Below, piece by piece: positions 1 to 19,677 of a DNA stretch of 46,000 nucleotides (positions are counted from its first letter, which is position 1; each line of letters begins with the position of its first letter). The notes under the pieces were generated by a model that saw only the letters and a program-made list of their open reading frames with translations, was not told the origin of the DNA and did no database searches. The translations under genes were made by a program, and so were the position numbers. Source of the stretch: Glandiceps talaboti (lineage: Eukaryota; Hemichordata; Enteropneusta; Spengelidae); the NCBI RefSeq assembly GCF_964340395.1, contig NC_135554.1, positions 26,608,092-26,654,091 of the forward strand. The letters run 5' to 3'.

Positions 1-400
1 CATAATTCTTGTTACATTGTTTGCTAAATTTGTTGTTCCAGATAAACGTGTATAGACTGAAATGAGACTTGGCAGCTAAGTGCATAACTGCAATCGTGCA
101 AAGAAAATTGAAGCACATATTCAAATATCCTGAATACACCAAACTTTCATGCACACGTCATAGAATTCTGTTATAGAATACCAATATACTGGCACTATCT
201 TGAGTAAGCTATGATAGCTATAGTTTATAGCTTTCATGGCAATATATGGGTTCATAATGATTGTGTAGTTCAAGTACAAATTTGGGAAATCCAATGTGGT
301 TTTAGATTGTCTTACTCATTTTACTTTAACTTGGAATTCAAGAACGAAATTTAAAAACCCTACATGATTCATAAAGGTAACGTTATATTATATTTACCAG
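1..400 (+). other. ABCC5-like intron (3' part)
   Basis: AT-rich sequence with no exon I can support. It ends with branch/pyrimidine sequence and acceptor AG at 399-400. The upstream exon is outside the window. Confidence 0.75.
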
Positions 401-8997
<8,597 letters not shown>

Positions 8998-9241
8998 CTG
9001 ATGTGAAGGGACAATGTGAATAATTTAATCTTAATTGTATGTGATCAATTCAACATATAAAGTGTGTAATTTTTGTCTTCCTCTTCTTACCTCCCTTTTG
9101 GTTTGTTTTGTTTTGTTTGTTTCTGTATGCGATTATACAAGTCATATCTTCTCTAATTTTTTAGTAGTGTATGTGGTGTAATTTTCTGTTAGTGCTGCTC
9201 CTAACATGCTTGGTGAACCCTGATACAAAAGGGATGCAATT

Positions 9242-9247
9242 AATAAA
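9242..9247 (+). terminator. AATAAA polyadenylation signal for the ABCC5-like gene
   Basis: First AATAAA after the stop codon at 8995-8997, about 245 nt downstream. It lies at the start of an (AAAT)n run, so the exact cleavage site is ambiguous; another AATAAA follows near 9459. Confidence 0.5.
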
Positions 9248-9450
9248 TAAATAAATAAACGAACTAACTAACAAACAAACAAATAAATAAATAAAGTACA
9301 TGTACACTACATGTAGGTGATTGGTGGAAAGGGAGGTTGTAATTACTCTGTTGTTGATCTTTGTCAGTATTTATTTATTCATTTGTTTGTTTGTTTGTTT
9401 GTTTGTGTGTTTGTTAGTCAGTTAGTTAGTTAGTTAGTTTATTTGTTTGT
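9242..9450. repeat. complementary simple-repeat arms between convergent genes
   Basis: AAAT/AACT/AAAC repeats at 9242-9296 are followed, about 70 bp later, by TTAT/TTTG/TTAG repeats at 9367-9450. The two arms are complementary and could pair in RNA from either strand. Confidence 0.55.
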
Positions 9451-10309
9451 TTTGAGAAATAAACTTTTTTATACTGCACTTTACATAAATATAAGTATTA
9501 ATAAATAGATACATAAAATACTCTGACATGAATCAACTTTTAAAGTTATCCTAGAATGTATTGCAGGGAAGGAAGTAGTGAACTGAGTCACAATATATGC
9601 AACAACACCAATAAACATAGTCGTATTGATATACCACTGATGCAATATTCTGTGACTTAGCAATGTGGCTTGGCTTGTTTGAATTATACATTTACTTTCT
9701 CTTGACAGTATAATCAAGTAAATCAAACAAGGTACAAGATACAAGACTGCATTTTATAGTGTCATTCAATGTCATTCTGTCCAAGTTGTCAGTTTTTACT
9801 GTACAATTAGGGGACTGAACTAAGTACATTCCAATACAAAACTTTTTAAATAGCAACATTTGCAACTGTAATTAAGAAGACAATCAACTGCAACACGTCA
9901 AGGAAATAGTACACTATTGAACAGAAATCAAAGCCTCAGTTGGACAGCGGACCATACGTAGCAACAGTTACATAAATAACAATAATTTTCTTTTAGGTGT
10001 ATTAGAGAGGTTTTTGTCTTCAGATAAAAACTAGGAGCCTCCAAGTCCATGTATCCTCAAAAATAGAGAAATAGTTTTAAAATAATGACAAAATATTTTC
10101 AAACGTGAATATCTAAAGACATGCTGCTATCAATTAAAAATGATCATATGCCTACTTCAAAAACGCAATGACATGTTTGATAGATTTTTTTTTTTAAAGG
10201 GAAAAAGTTCCCAATACGTGCCAAAGGGACAGAAACAGTAAAACACATTGTTTTAATTTTTGTGCAGAGAATGTCTTTTTAGACATTGTTTTACAGGCAG
10301 GGTACTTGG

Positions 10310-10460
10310 ATGGTAATATTTAAAATGGAAGGGGGAGGGGTACTTCAAAATTGTTGATACAGGCAGAGGGGGGTACTTCAAAATTTGGGGCTATGGCAAG
10401 GGGGAAGGTGTACTTCAAAAATATTGGGGTTTGACAAAAAATCTCCAGAACCCCCCCTCC
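10310..10460. repeat. degenerate G-rich direct repeats built on GGGTACTTCAAAA
   Basis: A unit of about 45-50 bp containing a G-run followed by GTACTTCAAAA occurs three times (near 10338, 10367 and 10410). A related GGGTACTTGGA precedes it at about 10300 and an opposite-strand C-run block follows at 10452-10465. Copies are diverged. Confidence 0.55.
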
Positions 10461-10659
10461 CCCAACAAGTTAGTTGAACCAGTGACATGTAGGTATAGTT
10501 ATGAACCGCACATTACAAAATTGGTAACCAAGAAAACAAATAATTGCATTGCTTCTACATATGGAAAAAATAATTTGATACAGGACTGACAATAGCAACA
10601 GAAAATTGCTGTCACAGTGATGGGAAAAAAAATTGCTGTCATACCCACTTCCTCCATTA

Positions 10660-10760
10660 CATCCCCCCCCCCCCCCAAAAAAAAAAAACAAACAACCAAA
10701 AAAAAACACAAAAAAAACACACAAACAAACAAACAAACAAACAAACAAACAAACAAAACA
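10660..10760. repeat. poly-C / poly-A / (CAAA)n low-complexity tract
   Basis: C-run at about 10663-10675, A-rich stretch, then (CAAA)n to about 10757. The long minus-strand ORF here is a shadow of the repeat. Confidence 0.9.
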
Positions 10761-12947
10761 AAAGTGACGCATTGCACTCAACTGGTACTTTGCAATAGTT
10801 TTTTGGTCAAAGCAGAGTGTTTGATCAGTTGATACTATAATCACATCCGATAATGTGATAAGTGTGATTATAAATATTCAAAAAAAAACGTCACCGGTCA
10901 TTACATTGGAAAATTTCTAGTATTTTTTGAATATTCGTAATGTCATCATTTTTGCATTTTGATCATCCTAGAATAGAACATTATCATCCTGGAATAGAAT
11001 ATTAGCTCACAACTGACTGTGGACACAGCTAATGTACATAAAGCATTTAGCAGTTGTCATACGCGATATAATAGTCAAGTGGTTTATGTTCACTTAGGAG
11101 TGTACTACTGACACACTATACTAGGTTTAAATAAAGGAAATTTAACAAGGCACATCAGCGTCAAGATATATTAAGCACTAAATTTGACACAGTCGGTCAA
11201 CATAGTATACATAATCATTAGAAACTGAGGTGCTCGACTAAAATAACATTTGACCCCTGAAATCGAAGATGACGCCCAAAACAGCGATTTCGCTGCTGAA
11301 TGCTCATTTCTGGACCCAGGCATTTGCATTGGCTAGAGTAGAGAAGATGCACTATTAAAACCATGCTAACATATGTGTTTGTGTTGCCAGATATTGCATC
11401 TAGTCAAAGTTTGCTGTTACATGTATGTGTTAGGTGTGCAGTAAACAGCTATGGTATTGGGATGTGCAAAACAGTCATGGCACAGAGGCAGTATTCCACA
11501 TCCATACAACAAGCACATTTTTTGCAACAATGTACCAGGGCTGTGGAAAAATATACCCTGTAATGGGGCTGTTAGGCACACAGTTGGTACATAGCTATGC
11601 TCTTCTTCTTAGCACTAGGATGTACAAGGTTCCCAGTGTATAAGACAGACTGCTGTTTACATTATAAACTTAAATCATTACAGCCAATGTACTATACATA
11701 TATATTTAATAATAACGTTGTATCAGTACAATTATTATACTAAGCCAAGATTACAGCACTGCCACTGCATTGCAAAATTACCTGTGATTTAAACAGACAA
11801 TGACAATGACAGATTAGGTTTGTAAAGCATCCTGAGTACCACAGATGAAATCCTGATATTTTGATCTTTGGCCTTTGAAAATATTATATTAACTTACACT
11901 AATAAGTAATTCCTGGCTGGTTTGACAACACTGATAGCAAACAGAACATAGCTTGTTTCCTTTAGCTGAACTTAACTGTACATGAAGTAATTCTGAAGAG
12001 TTCAGTAGCAATTGTGGTGGCTGGGCTAGAAATATAACACTTGTTAGGTATCTTTACTGCTCAAGACTGGTTTGTTGCAAATTGTATCACATAAAAGCAC
12101 AGTCTTAAACTGATTATTTCACTACAGTACAGGCATGAAAAGTAGATTGCACATAATAAAGATACTTATGGACAACCATGAAAAATCAAAAGCTAAAACA
12201 TTTCTGTGCAAAAGTTAATATCCTGATAACGTTGGAATAATTTTGCCACCTCACTGGAATTGACAAATTATATTTACCCCAGTATTTACTAATTCAGGTA
12301 AGTAATTGATGTACAGTATAATAATATAATTCTCTCCAACTATTTAATCTCCAACCAGCAAGTCCATAACTATCACTGCTTATTAATCTCTTTTTGGATA
12401 AGTCTAAGGAGAACACTACTGTAATTATGGTATTGTTAAATAATATATTGGCATGGCTTATTGGTTTGTGTGTTTCAATTATTTCGACTTTCCATGATTA
12501 AACCATGAAATATTTATGATTTATATCTGCATACAGTTTTTTGTTGATTTTAATAGCATACAGCTATTCAAAACATGCAGAATAGTTACATGTATAGTTC
12601 TTCTTTCCTGGCAGTGTGGATTTATGCAAGTAACTTCGGAATGGCATGTATGCTGCATTGATACATTAGTGTACAGATTGAAACCATTTGAAGGTGCAAT
12701 TATAGCGCCCTCATGAAACCAGACAGTTCAGACACTAATTGGTACAATGTGTATGTACATTTATCAACAACAAATTAAAACAATGTGAAAATGAATGACA
12801 AACACTAATTTTGATTATTTAGTTTGGAAGTGCAAACTAGCTGGTTAAAAGTCAATTTTTTCAAGTTTATAAATTCATTTAAATTTGGCAATTCATGATC
12901 ATGTGTGAAAGTAATTTTATATTCTATCGTTATTACAGTGCGTTGAT

Positions 12948-12953
12948 TTTATT
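12948..12953 (-). terminator. candidate AATAAA poly(A) signal of the dynein light chain gene
   Basis: TTTATT on the plus strand gives AATAAA on the minus strand, about 535 nt past the stop codon at 13486-13488. It is the first exact hexamer I found downstream. Other variants (ATTAAA) occur further on, so the assignment is tentative. Confidence 0.35.
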
Positions 12954-13485
12954 CTGTAACAAATATTTTGAATGATGCTATTGTGGATTTTAGTAATTGA
13001 TTAAGTAATCGAGCATGCTAGGCAAATCATCCAAGGTGTTCACAATACACTAGCTTAAACTGAAAATATATCTGTACCATACACCTCTTTGTGTATGCTT
13101 ATTCAGATGATAAGTATAATGTAAATGGTTTCACAGGTCATACAGTGTGGTCATTAAAAAGAAACTTTGTTTGATCCTATGTGTGACACTGATGCCATTC
13201 CAAACCCTAGCATATTGCTGAGTAGGAGCTAACAGTGATATTAAAATTCACAATTTTTGGCAAAAAGACTTTGGCAAGCAGTGTTTTTGGTAAGGTAGGG
13301 GAACTCTCTCAGTCATAGAAACAAGAAACAGGATAAAACTGGAATACTTTTCCCATATAATCGATTATAATTTTGTTTGAGGATTCTTGGTAAAAACAAC
13401 TGGAGAACTCAGGTAGATTTTTATCAATATGCTGCGCTTTTAACAAAAAACTCAGGAAAAGTTTACTCTTAGACTAGCAGATAAG

Positions 13486-13644
13486 TTACTCATAATACAA
13501 GGCATAAACAACGGCAATAGCAAATAGCGAAGAGTTGGTATACGAAGCTGATGCAAAGTCATCTCTCTCCTGATCCCATACACATCTACTACCAATAAGT
13601 ACATCTTGACTTTTCTTTTCTCCAATACTCACAGTGCAAACAAT
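13486..13644 (-). CDS. DYNLT5: DYNLT5-like coding exon 3 (beta-strand half, stop)
   Basis: Acceptor CTCTTTTGCAG followed by 52 codons and TAA. It carries the dimerising beta strands with the family block GSRCVWD and the NSSLFA motif. Reading upstream past the acceptor yields an unrelated N-terminus, so the exon border is clear. Confidence 0.87.
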   Translation of the reverse strand: MVCTVSIGEKKSQDVLIGSRCVWDQERDDFASASYTNSSLFAIAVVYALYYE

Positions 13645-13880
13645 CTGCAAAAGAGAGACAAGTCTCACATGAAATCTGATTACCATGACATCTCATGTTT
13701 ATTGCATTTGTTGTTTGAGTATTTTGAAAAAAACTATTGATTTTATTTTTGTATACAACAAATTTTGTCAATAAAAGCCTCATTCTGTATGTTTAATGAG
13801 GATTCCTTTTATGAGATTTGTTTATTTTCTGAAATATGTGAAAGCACTAAAGATAACAGACTATAGTTCTGTCATTTGAA

Positions 13881-13950
<70 letters not shown>

Positions 13951-13961
13951 CATACATACAT

Positions 13962-13994
<33 letters not shown>

Positions 13995-15273
13995 TATATA
14001 TATATGCAGCACCAATACTATCACTGTGACAGTATTTCTAAATTTGCAAGTGTGCATAAAAACTACACATGCAACTTCCAGTGTTACTATTTTCTATAAT
14101 ATTACCTTAAACCGGTCATAGTGTAAGTCTTTAATCCTGAGTTTGATTTCCTGGGATATGGTTTTACTGAGTAAGGAACACTTCTCTCCATCGTACTTCT
14201 CACTGGCTAAATTTTCTTCTAATACTGCTTGGATAACAGGCTCAACCCTATCACTGATAAATCTGTAAAAGGACAAATAAATGGCAAATTCTCACAACAG
14301 CAGTTGAAAAGTTTTACACAGAATAATCAAAGTCCTGATAAAATACTTCAATCTGTTTTCATTAAATCATAGTTGACAGTCAAAATTATAACTTGATTGT
14401 TTATATTTTTTGAACAATGCAAAACATACTTTTCCTATCATGTCAAGTTTCTCTTAATTTTGTAAATTTTACCTTAATTAATATTCCATATTTCATAATC
14501 ATTATCAAGTTTGAAATGAGAGGTATTATGAGTAAGCTTTAGCTCAATATTAGCTGAATATCATTTTCTGTTGAGTTTGGAAAGTTACAAAAATAAAGTC
14601 ATTTTCACAAAATCTGTGCATATTCATCTGAAATTATTTATGCTTTTCTGACTTCTCAATTCTCACCCTTTGAATACTATATCTCATAGGATGTATTCAT
14701 TGAGTAGTGTCACACATTACCATTACTGTCATATAGATGAGGATTGGGTATATATTTTGGATTTTTAATTTATATATTAATTTATCATGGTTTTCTACTT
14801 GAAAAATCAATGTGAAACAACATATGCAAAGTTTGTTTGTAACTCAATAAATTGCTTAATAAATGTGTAAAATCTTTGTTATTATACATACAATGACAAA
14901 CTTTTTACGCATGTTTTAGCTTTTTGGAAAGTATTGAGTTACAAACACAGATTTGGTATATGTTGTTTTCAAGTAGGAAGCCATGATAAAATTGTTTTGT
15001 AAATTAAAAATCCAAAATAAAAACCCAATCGTCATCCATATGGCCACTTTAATATAATATGCCTTACTTTTTGGTGGGTTCCATACGATATGAATTTTCG
15101 TACAACAACTTGGGTTTGCGTTGAAAATCTCCATCATGGCTGGGTTCACAACTCAATGATACATAGCTGGATCCTGTTGTTCGAGGTTTACGTGCAATCT
15201 CAAATAGACTGGATGTATTTCTGTCTAAAGTGACATCAGTCATATTTTGTGCAAATCCTGCAGTCAGACTCAT
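13486..15273 (-). CDS. DYNLT5: Tctex-type dynein light chain, DYNLT5 (TCTEX1D1)-like
   Basis: Small accessory subunit of the Tctex1 family; these dimerise and link dynein intermediate chains to cargo or axonemal structures. Coding exons in minus-strand order: 15273-15068, 14262-14106, 13644-13486 (TAA). They total 522 nt, 173 aa, close to the 179 aa I recall for human TCTEX1D1. Residues 1-60 are a Ser/Thr-rich, probably disordered N-terminus. The Tctex1 fold spans about 58-173: helices (VEPVIQAVLEENL, LLSKTISQEIKLRIKDL), then beta strands FKIVCTVSIGEKK, DVLIGSRCVWD and a C-terminus ending ALYYE. The DVLIGSRCVWD..F..NSSLFA block and the terminal Glu match DYNLT5 better than DYNLT1/3. The start is fixed by an in-frame TGA two codons upstream, with A at -3. 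The cellular role is inferred from family. Confidence 0.88.
13882..14004. repeat. compound (TG)n(TA)n(CATA)n(CA)n(TA)n microsatellite
   Basis: Consecutive runs of TG, TA, CATA, CA and TA in the intron between the last two coding exons of the dynein gene. The TG and CA arms are mutually complementary around the TA/CATA centre. ORFs reading CVCV/IYIY here are artefacts. Confidence 0.95.
14106..14262 (-). CDS. DYNLT5: DYNLT5-like coding exon 2 (helical half of Tctex1 domain)
   Basis: Acceptor TTTTACAG, donor AAG|GTAATA. 52 codons form the two amphipathic helices of the Tctex1 fold (VEPVIQAVLEENL and QEIKLRIKDL), ending HYDRFK. The lysine codon at the junction with exon 1 is split 2+1. Confidence 0.87.
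14728..15044. repeat. inverted repeat, arms about 14728-14849 and 14932-15044
   Basis: The left arm reads CATATAGATGAGGATTGGGT through AACTCAATA. The right arm on the opposite strand repeats the order: ATATGG..GATTGGGTTTT, TTTGGATTTTTAATTTA, CATGG, GAAAACAACATAT, TGTAACTCAATA. Each arm is about 115-120 bp with indels and the spacer is about 80 bp. It lies entirely within an intron of the dynein gene, ending about 25 bp from exon 1. Confidence 0.7.
15068..15273 (-). CDS. DYNLT5: DYNLT5-like coding exon 1 (start codon)
   Basis: ATG at 15273-15271; 68 codons plus 2 nt, donor AA|GTAAGG. It encodes the basic, Ser/Thr-rich N-terminal tail and the ENSYRMEPTK lead-in equivalent to the ENTYQL.P segment before the Tctex1 fold. 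Confidence 0.85.
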
Positions 15274-15489
15274 TCTTCATGTAAAATACTTTGACTTATG
15301 ACATTAAACCTAATATGAGATGTTGAAACCAAAACTGGTTAAATGTTTACTCTTCAACGGTATTACTTTACTGAGATAATTGATTTCACAGAAATTTCAG
15401 TCAATTGCATTTACAAGTCCAAATGTGGTTGCCATGTTGATTTCTTGTCCAAACAGAATATTACATGGTTTGGTACATGGGTACAGTAC
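15274..15489 (-). other. 5' UTR part of DYNLT5-like exon
   Basis: A good acceptor (TTTTGTTTCAG) lies at 15490-15500 on the minus strand, so the coding exon probably begins at 15489 with a 216-nt leader. Several upstream ATGs are present, the nearest at 15280-15278 in another frame. Confidence 0.5.
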
Positions 15490-16488
15490 CTGAAACAAAA
15501 CAAAAATGCACACAGTTGAGAAAAAGAATATTTGTTGTACTTTCAATTGTGATGGGAACTTTGGAATGGTTGTAGTACAGTCTCAAATACAATCACAGAC
15601 AAATAAACACAAAAGAGATAACACAAACAAAATGAAATAAATTTTATTATGCAATGCACAAGCCAAGTTATTGTCTTTGAACAGAAAATATGGATTATAT
15701 ACCTTGGTCATTCTACATCATGACAATGTGTGGCTTCATCTCTTGTTTTGCAGTATTCAAAATGTGAGTCAAAACATTCCAAATCGCCACTATTTTCCCC
15801 AATTTTTCAAAAATTATTCTTGAGGAGGTATACTTAAATTATTACCCCATACCTTTCTTGATTCAGCCGGAAAATACCTGTGAACTGTAAGGATTGGTCA
15901 CTACTTGTCCAAGTGACTCATAGTGACAAGGCCCCTTAGGTCAATCATATTTTCCTTGAAATCTATATATATTTGATAACTTTCTTTATTTAAAAAAGCA
16001 TGGAACAGAGAATGAGGAATGGTGTATCGTTTACACAATAGAATTAAACATTGTATCAAATCTGACATCATTGCATATAATCAATAGTTACTTATCACCA
16101 ACATTGCATTTGTATGTAATAACTTCTCTTCTATAAAAGACAGTTATCTATGTTCAAACATGATGAAAATTCTTTTAAAAGTTATTTAATTCAAATTAAT
16201 ATCATCTCATTTTTCTACATTATAAATATCTTAATTTCGCTCTTAAAAATATAATTTCCCCACATATTCTTGATTTCATTAAACATGTTATGATGGTTTA
16301 AATCTGCAAGTTTGAATTAACTACAAAATGATTTCATACATAAATTCTACTATCATCATGGTTTTCACTTGAGGCATTATGTTCATCAAAATATCTTTAA
16401 TTATTCATTTTAATAGAAGGTTTCCATCTTATATTAGTAATAATAGCATGACATTTAACATTTATAATACCAAGTACATTTTACTTTT

Positions 16489-16650
16489 TAGGCGTAATAA
16501 CAAAAATTGTTTGGTTCCGATTACGCTCAATTTTACAATAGGTGGGGTAGGTAGATTTTTTATTATATGTAAAAAATAATTTAGGTTTGGCAGTGAAAAG
16601 CTAGGTGAGGGTCGGGTAACCGGAACCAAACAATTATTTTTTTAGGCCTA
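16489..16650. mobile_element. MITE-like foldback element, TIRs of about 36 bp
   Basis: Left end TAGGCGTAATAAC... with AATTGTTTGGTTCCGATTAC; right end on the opposite strand TAGGCCTAAAA... with AATTGTTTGGTTCCGGTTAC. The terminal TA on both sides is compatible with a TA target duplication. Total about 162 bp, no coding capacity. Confidence 0.65.
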
Positions 16651-18124
16651 ATGTCTCTGATGATATTACCCTGGAGTTTCATTTTATAGAATTTCATGTG
16701 TTGCTAATGAAATACTGTAATGTAACGGTAGCAAGCTGTTCAATAATTTGTATATGTCATCATTTGTCAATCTATGACATACATATAAATATAACATCTC
16801 ATATAAATGAGATCAGTTGTAAATTGTAGGAGCAGCTATATTGACTTGAATAGCTGCACTACTACAGTACTACAGTTTTTCCCCTATTTTATTATTCCAG
16901 TAACTGTATGATTACATCTTAAATACATGTATTTGTGTTGATCTGTGTGCATATAATGATGTATGGTTTAACCTCAAAAATCCATTAGACCAAAAATGTA
17001 ATTGTATACTGTAGTCATATAAACATGCAAATTAAAGCAAGCTGTACAAACAACCTATTTTGCTGGGAATTTGGAAATGAGGTCACAAGACTAACTCAAG
17101 TCTATTCCTATAAGTTAGTGTAAGTTCATGATACTCTAATTAAAGCGGGTATGCATTATGACAGTTGTATAAATCTCTGTGCACTTTTTAGACCATCAGT
17201 GAATAAACCTAACAAAGTGTGATGTGCTAAAATTATAAGCCAGTCACTGTTTATCAAGTGATTGGCCACCAGTGGTCAATGAAATTGTATCATTCAAATA
17301 AACATGGTCTAGTTTCAAATATACAATATTTACAAACTATCTGAGATAGGTATTCCTTACCCGTCTCCTAGTGAGAAAACCATGCATACAGTTACATTTC
17401 TGACACCATGCATACATATTATATGTCTATAATAGGCACTGCGTCATTTTGTATTAAACTTTGTAGTATTTCAGTTATAGTGTACAAGTTATGAAAACTC
17501 AAACACATTATCATCTTACTGTGAGTATAAGCACTACAACTGAATTGTGATTTGTGAAAATGGGATTAGTGCACAAGTGTGAAATTACTCTTGCAAAGAG
17601 CTGGTTTAGAGGTTAGTTTATGGAAAGCACTCAACTGGAACTATTAAAGTAATAAACAAACAAAAGAGATTAGACCTTGAATTATACTATGTTTGGAAAA
17701 CTTTAATTTCAAATATTTGTACAGACAGTTTGTAAACACTCAAATGGCTACTCTTGATAAAAACCATTACAACCATACTGAAGGTAACTAATTACATTTA
17801 ATTAAAAAGTATTAATAATTACACTTGGTGGCTAAGGAACAAATGAAAGGATATTTTTTAGCAGTTCAAGATAAATATTACAAGAAATATAACATTATTG
17901 TACTTAAATATAACAAATGAAAATGACTGTAAATATCACTGGTAGTGAAAGACATTACTTGTGAATAATAAATGTCATTTATTTCAGTTCTCTATGCACA
18001 AACAGAATAATTTGATTGAAGTACAAGAAATGATGTTTCCTGTATATAAAGGTATGGTCTGTTAGCAAACTCAGCCCAATTTTGTTTGTATTTATTCACT
18101 AAGTAAAGTATGTATGATTTATGG

Positions 18125-18578
18125 CACAGGCACTGAATCAATCTGTATGATTTTTTTTAATGTATAGTAAATAAGAGAAGGTATGAAGGTATGGCTGGCC
18201 GAGAGAGCCGTATTCACCATTTGAACTGCTGACCCCGATTACACCCTCATTAGCATAATACAGGACGTCCTGGATTACCACATTTCATCACAAAAAATGT
18301 TATACAAAGTATGATTCTAGCAAATGAATAGCTAAAAGATAATAACTATTAACTTGTTGTTGCCATAGCTGCATCTGTTTCGTTAAAAATGATATCTATT
18401 TCGATTTCAAATTGTACGGCCAATGTGCTGTTGTCCAATCAGAAACCACAAGTGTTTGCTAATGAGGGTGTAATCGGGATGAGCAGTTCAAATGGTGAAT
18501 ACGGCTTGCTGTACCTTCGTACCTTCTCTTATTTACTATACATTTTTTAAATCATACAGATTGATTCGAATGCCTGTG
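18125..18578. mobile_element. hAT-like MITE with 130-bp terminal inverted repeats
   Basis: Both ends begin CACAGGCA and continue as about 130-bp imperfect inverted repeats (18125-18255 and 18457-18578), including AGTAAATAAGAGAAGGTA and GTATTCACCATTTGAACTGC in both arms. Flanks are ATTTATGG (18117-18124) and ATTTCTGG (18579-18586), a 7/8 match consistent with an 8-bp target duplication, which is typical of hAT elements. The 200-bp centre has no ORF, so it is non-autonomous. Confidence 0.75.
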
Positions 18579-18899
18579 ATTTCTGGACATTTCATTGTGA
18601 AAACAGATTACTGAGACAGGCAAAAATTAGAATTTATGCTAATGTAATGTGTCAACTGGCTAATAAAAGCATGAGATGCAGGGTTTCTTAACTACTGTCA
18701 AGCTCTGTCTCTCATTGAGTCAATTAATCTAGAGGCTATCTATTGGGTTTGAATCTGAAGATCTCGTTACCATGTAGACTAAGAATCAACTTCAATGACT
18801 GTGTCATACTCCAATGAACACAACACAAACAACGTTCACAATTAGTCATCATGCTTTGCAACTATTGGTAAATGATTGCAAAGTAATTTGGCTTAGTGC

Positions 18900-19090
18900 T
18901 AGTCTAGATGCTCACATATGATATCAAATCTCTCTTCACCTATCATCTGGAATCATCTCTTAAAGAGAGATCTTGAGATTCATTTTAGCTTTTAGCTATC
19001 CATGTCATCAAAAGACAAAAAGGCAGAAAAAAATCTCAAGATTTCTCTTTAATTAAAGAGATGATTCGATGCCATGGGTAGATCTAGACT
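18900..19090. repeat. foldback repeat with paired AATCATCTCTT..AGAGA..ATCTTGAGAT arms
   Basis: 18951-18981 and 19031-19067 are inverted copies; the outer AGTCTAGAT (18901-18909) and ATCTAGACT (19081-19089) also pair. Arms are interrupted by unpaired stretches. Confidence 0.55.
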
Positions 19091-19180
19091 ATTGTACTGC
19101 CAGAACAGGAGACTTTCAGAACTGTCACTCACATTGAAAGGTCAAGTTTAAGAAACCACAATTACATTATTGCATCTTCT

Positions 19181-19194
19181 GTTGCCATGACAAC
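19181..19194. promoter_or_regulatory. RFX X-box-like palindrome
   Basis: GTTGCCATGACAAC matches the ideal X-box GTTGCCATGGCAAC at 13 of 14 positions and the relaxed RFX consensus RYYNYY(N1-3)RRNRAC exactly. RFX factors drive ciliary genes in animals. Confidence 0.5.
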
Positions 19195-19677
19195 ATCCTA
19201 TACAAACCTAAATTGAGGAAGTGTCTAAATCATTTGCCTATTCAAAATTGCTATTAACAGCGCTGGATTGAGTCATTACGCTTCCAATAATCTGGCATGT
19301 CTAAAACAGTAAATTTGAAATGAAGTTTTACCTTGTTCACAGTATGAAGAATGACATGTATAATTGCATGTAATATCAAAAGACCACCATTACATACAAG
19401 ATTACTATGTCATGACAAACTAATATAAGTTACATGTTGAAAGACAGCCTTTAAGTTAATGCATTGGTTATTTTCTCATAGCAAGAGAACCACAATTTTG
19501 CCTTTATTGAATACAGTTTCTCAAAGGCTAGCTGTTATTGCACATATGGCTTACGTTATTTAAGATAAAACGTATCTTTCTATAGTTATGTAAATCAATG
19601 GAGTATTACTTGATAGAGATTCACAAACATATTACTCCATCACTTTACAACAATTAGTGGAACACAACACAACACAA

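Larger units (their letters stand above)
8998..13485. other. 3' UTR and intergenic region between convergent genes
   Basis: No coding exon is supported on either strand. Contents: ABCC5-like 3' UTR and poly(A) signal, complementary simple repeats (9242-9450), G-rich direct repeats (10310-10460), a C-run/A-rich/(CAAA)n block (10660-10760), a 21-bp tandem duplication (10962-11003), and the probable 3' UTR of the dynein light chain gene (down to about 12.9 kb). ORFs of 60-124 codons here are mostly repeat-derived. Confidence 0.65.

Noticed and set aside
10470-10844. 124-codon minus-strand ORF with CLFVCLFV
   Set aside because: Translation of the (CAAA)n/poly-C low-complexity tract.
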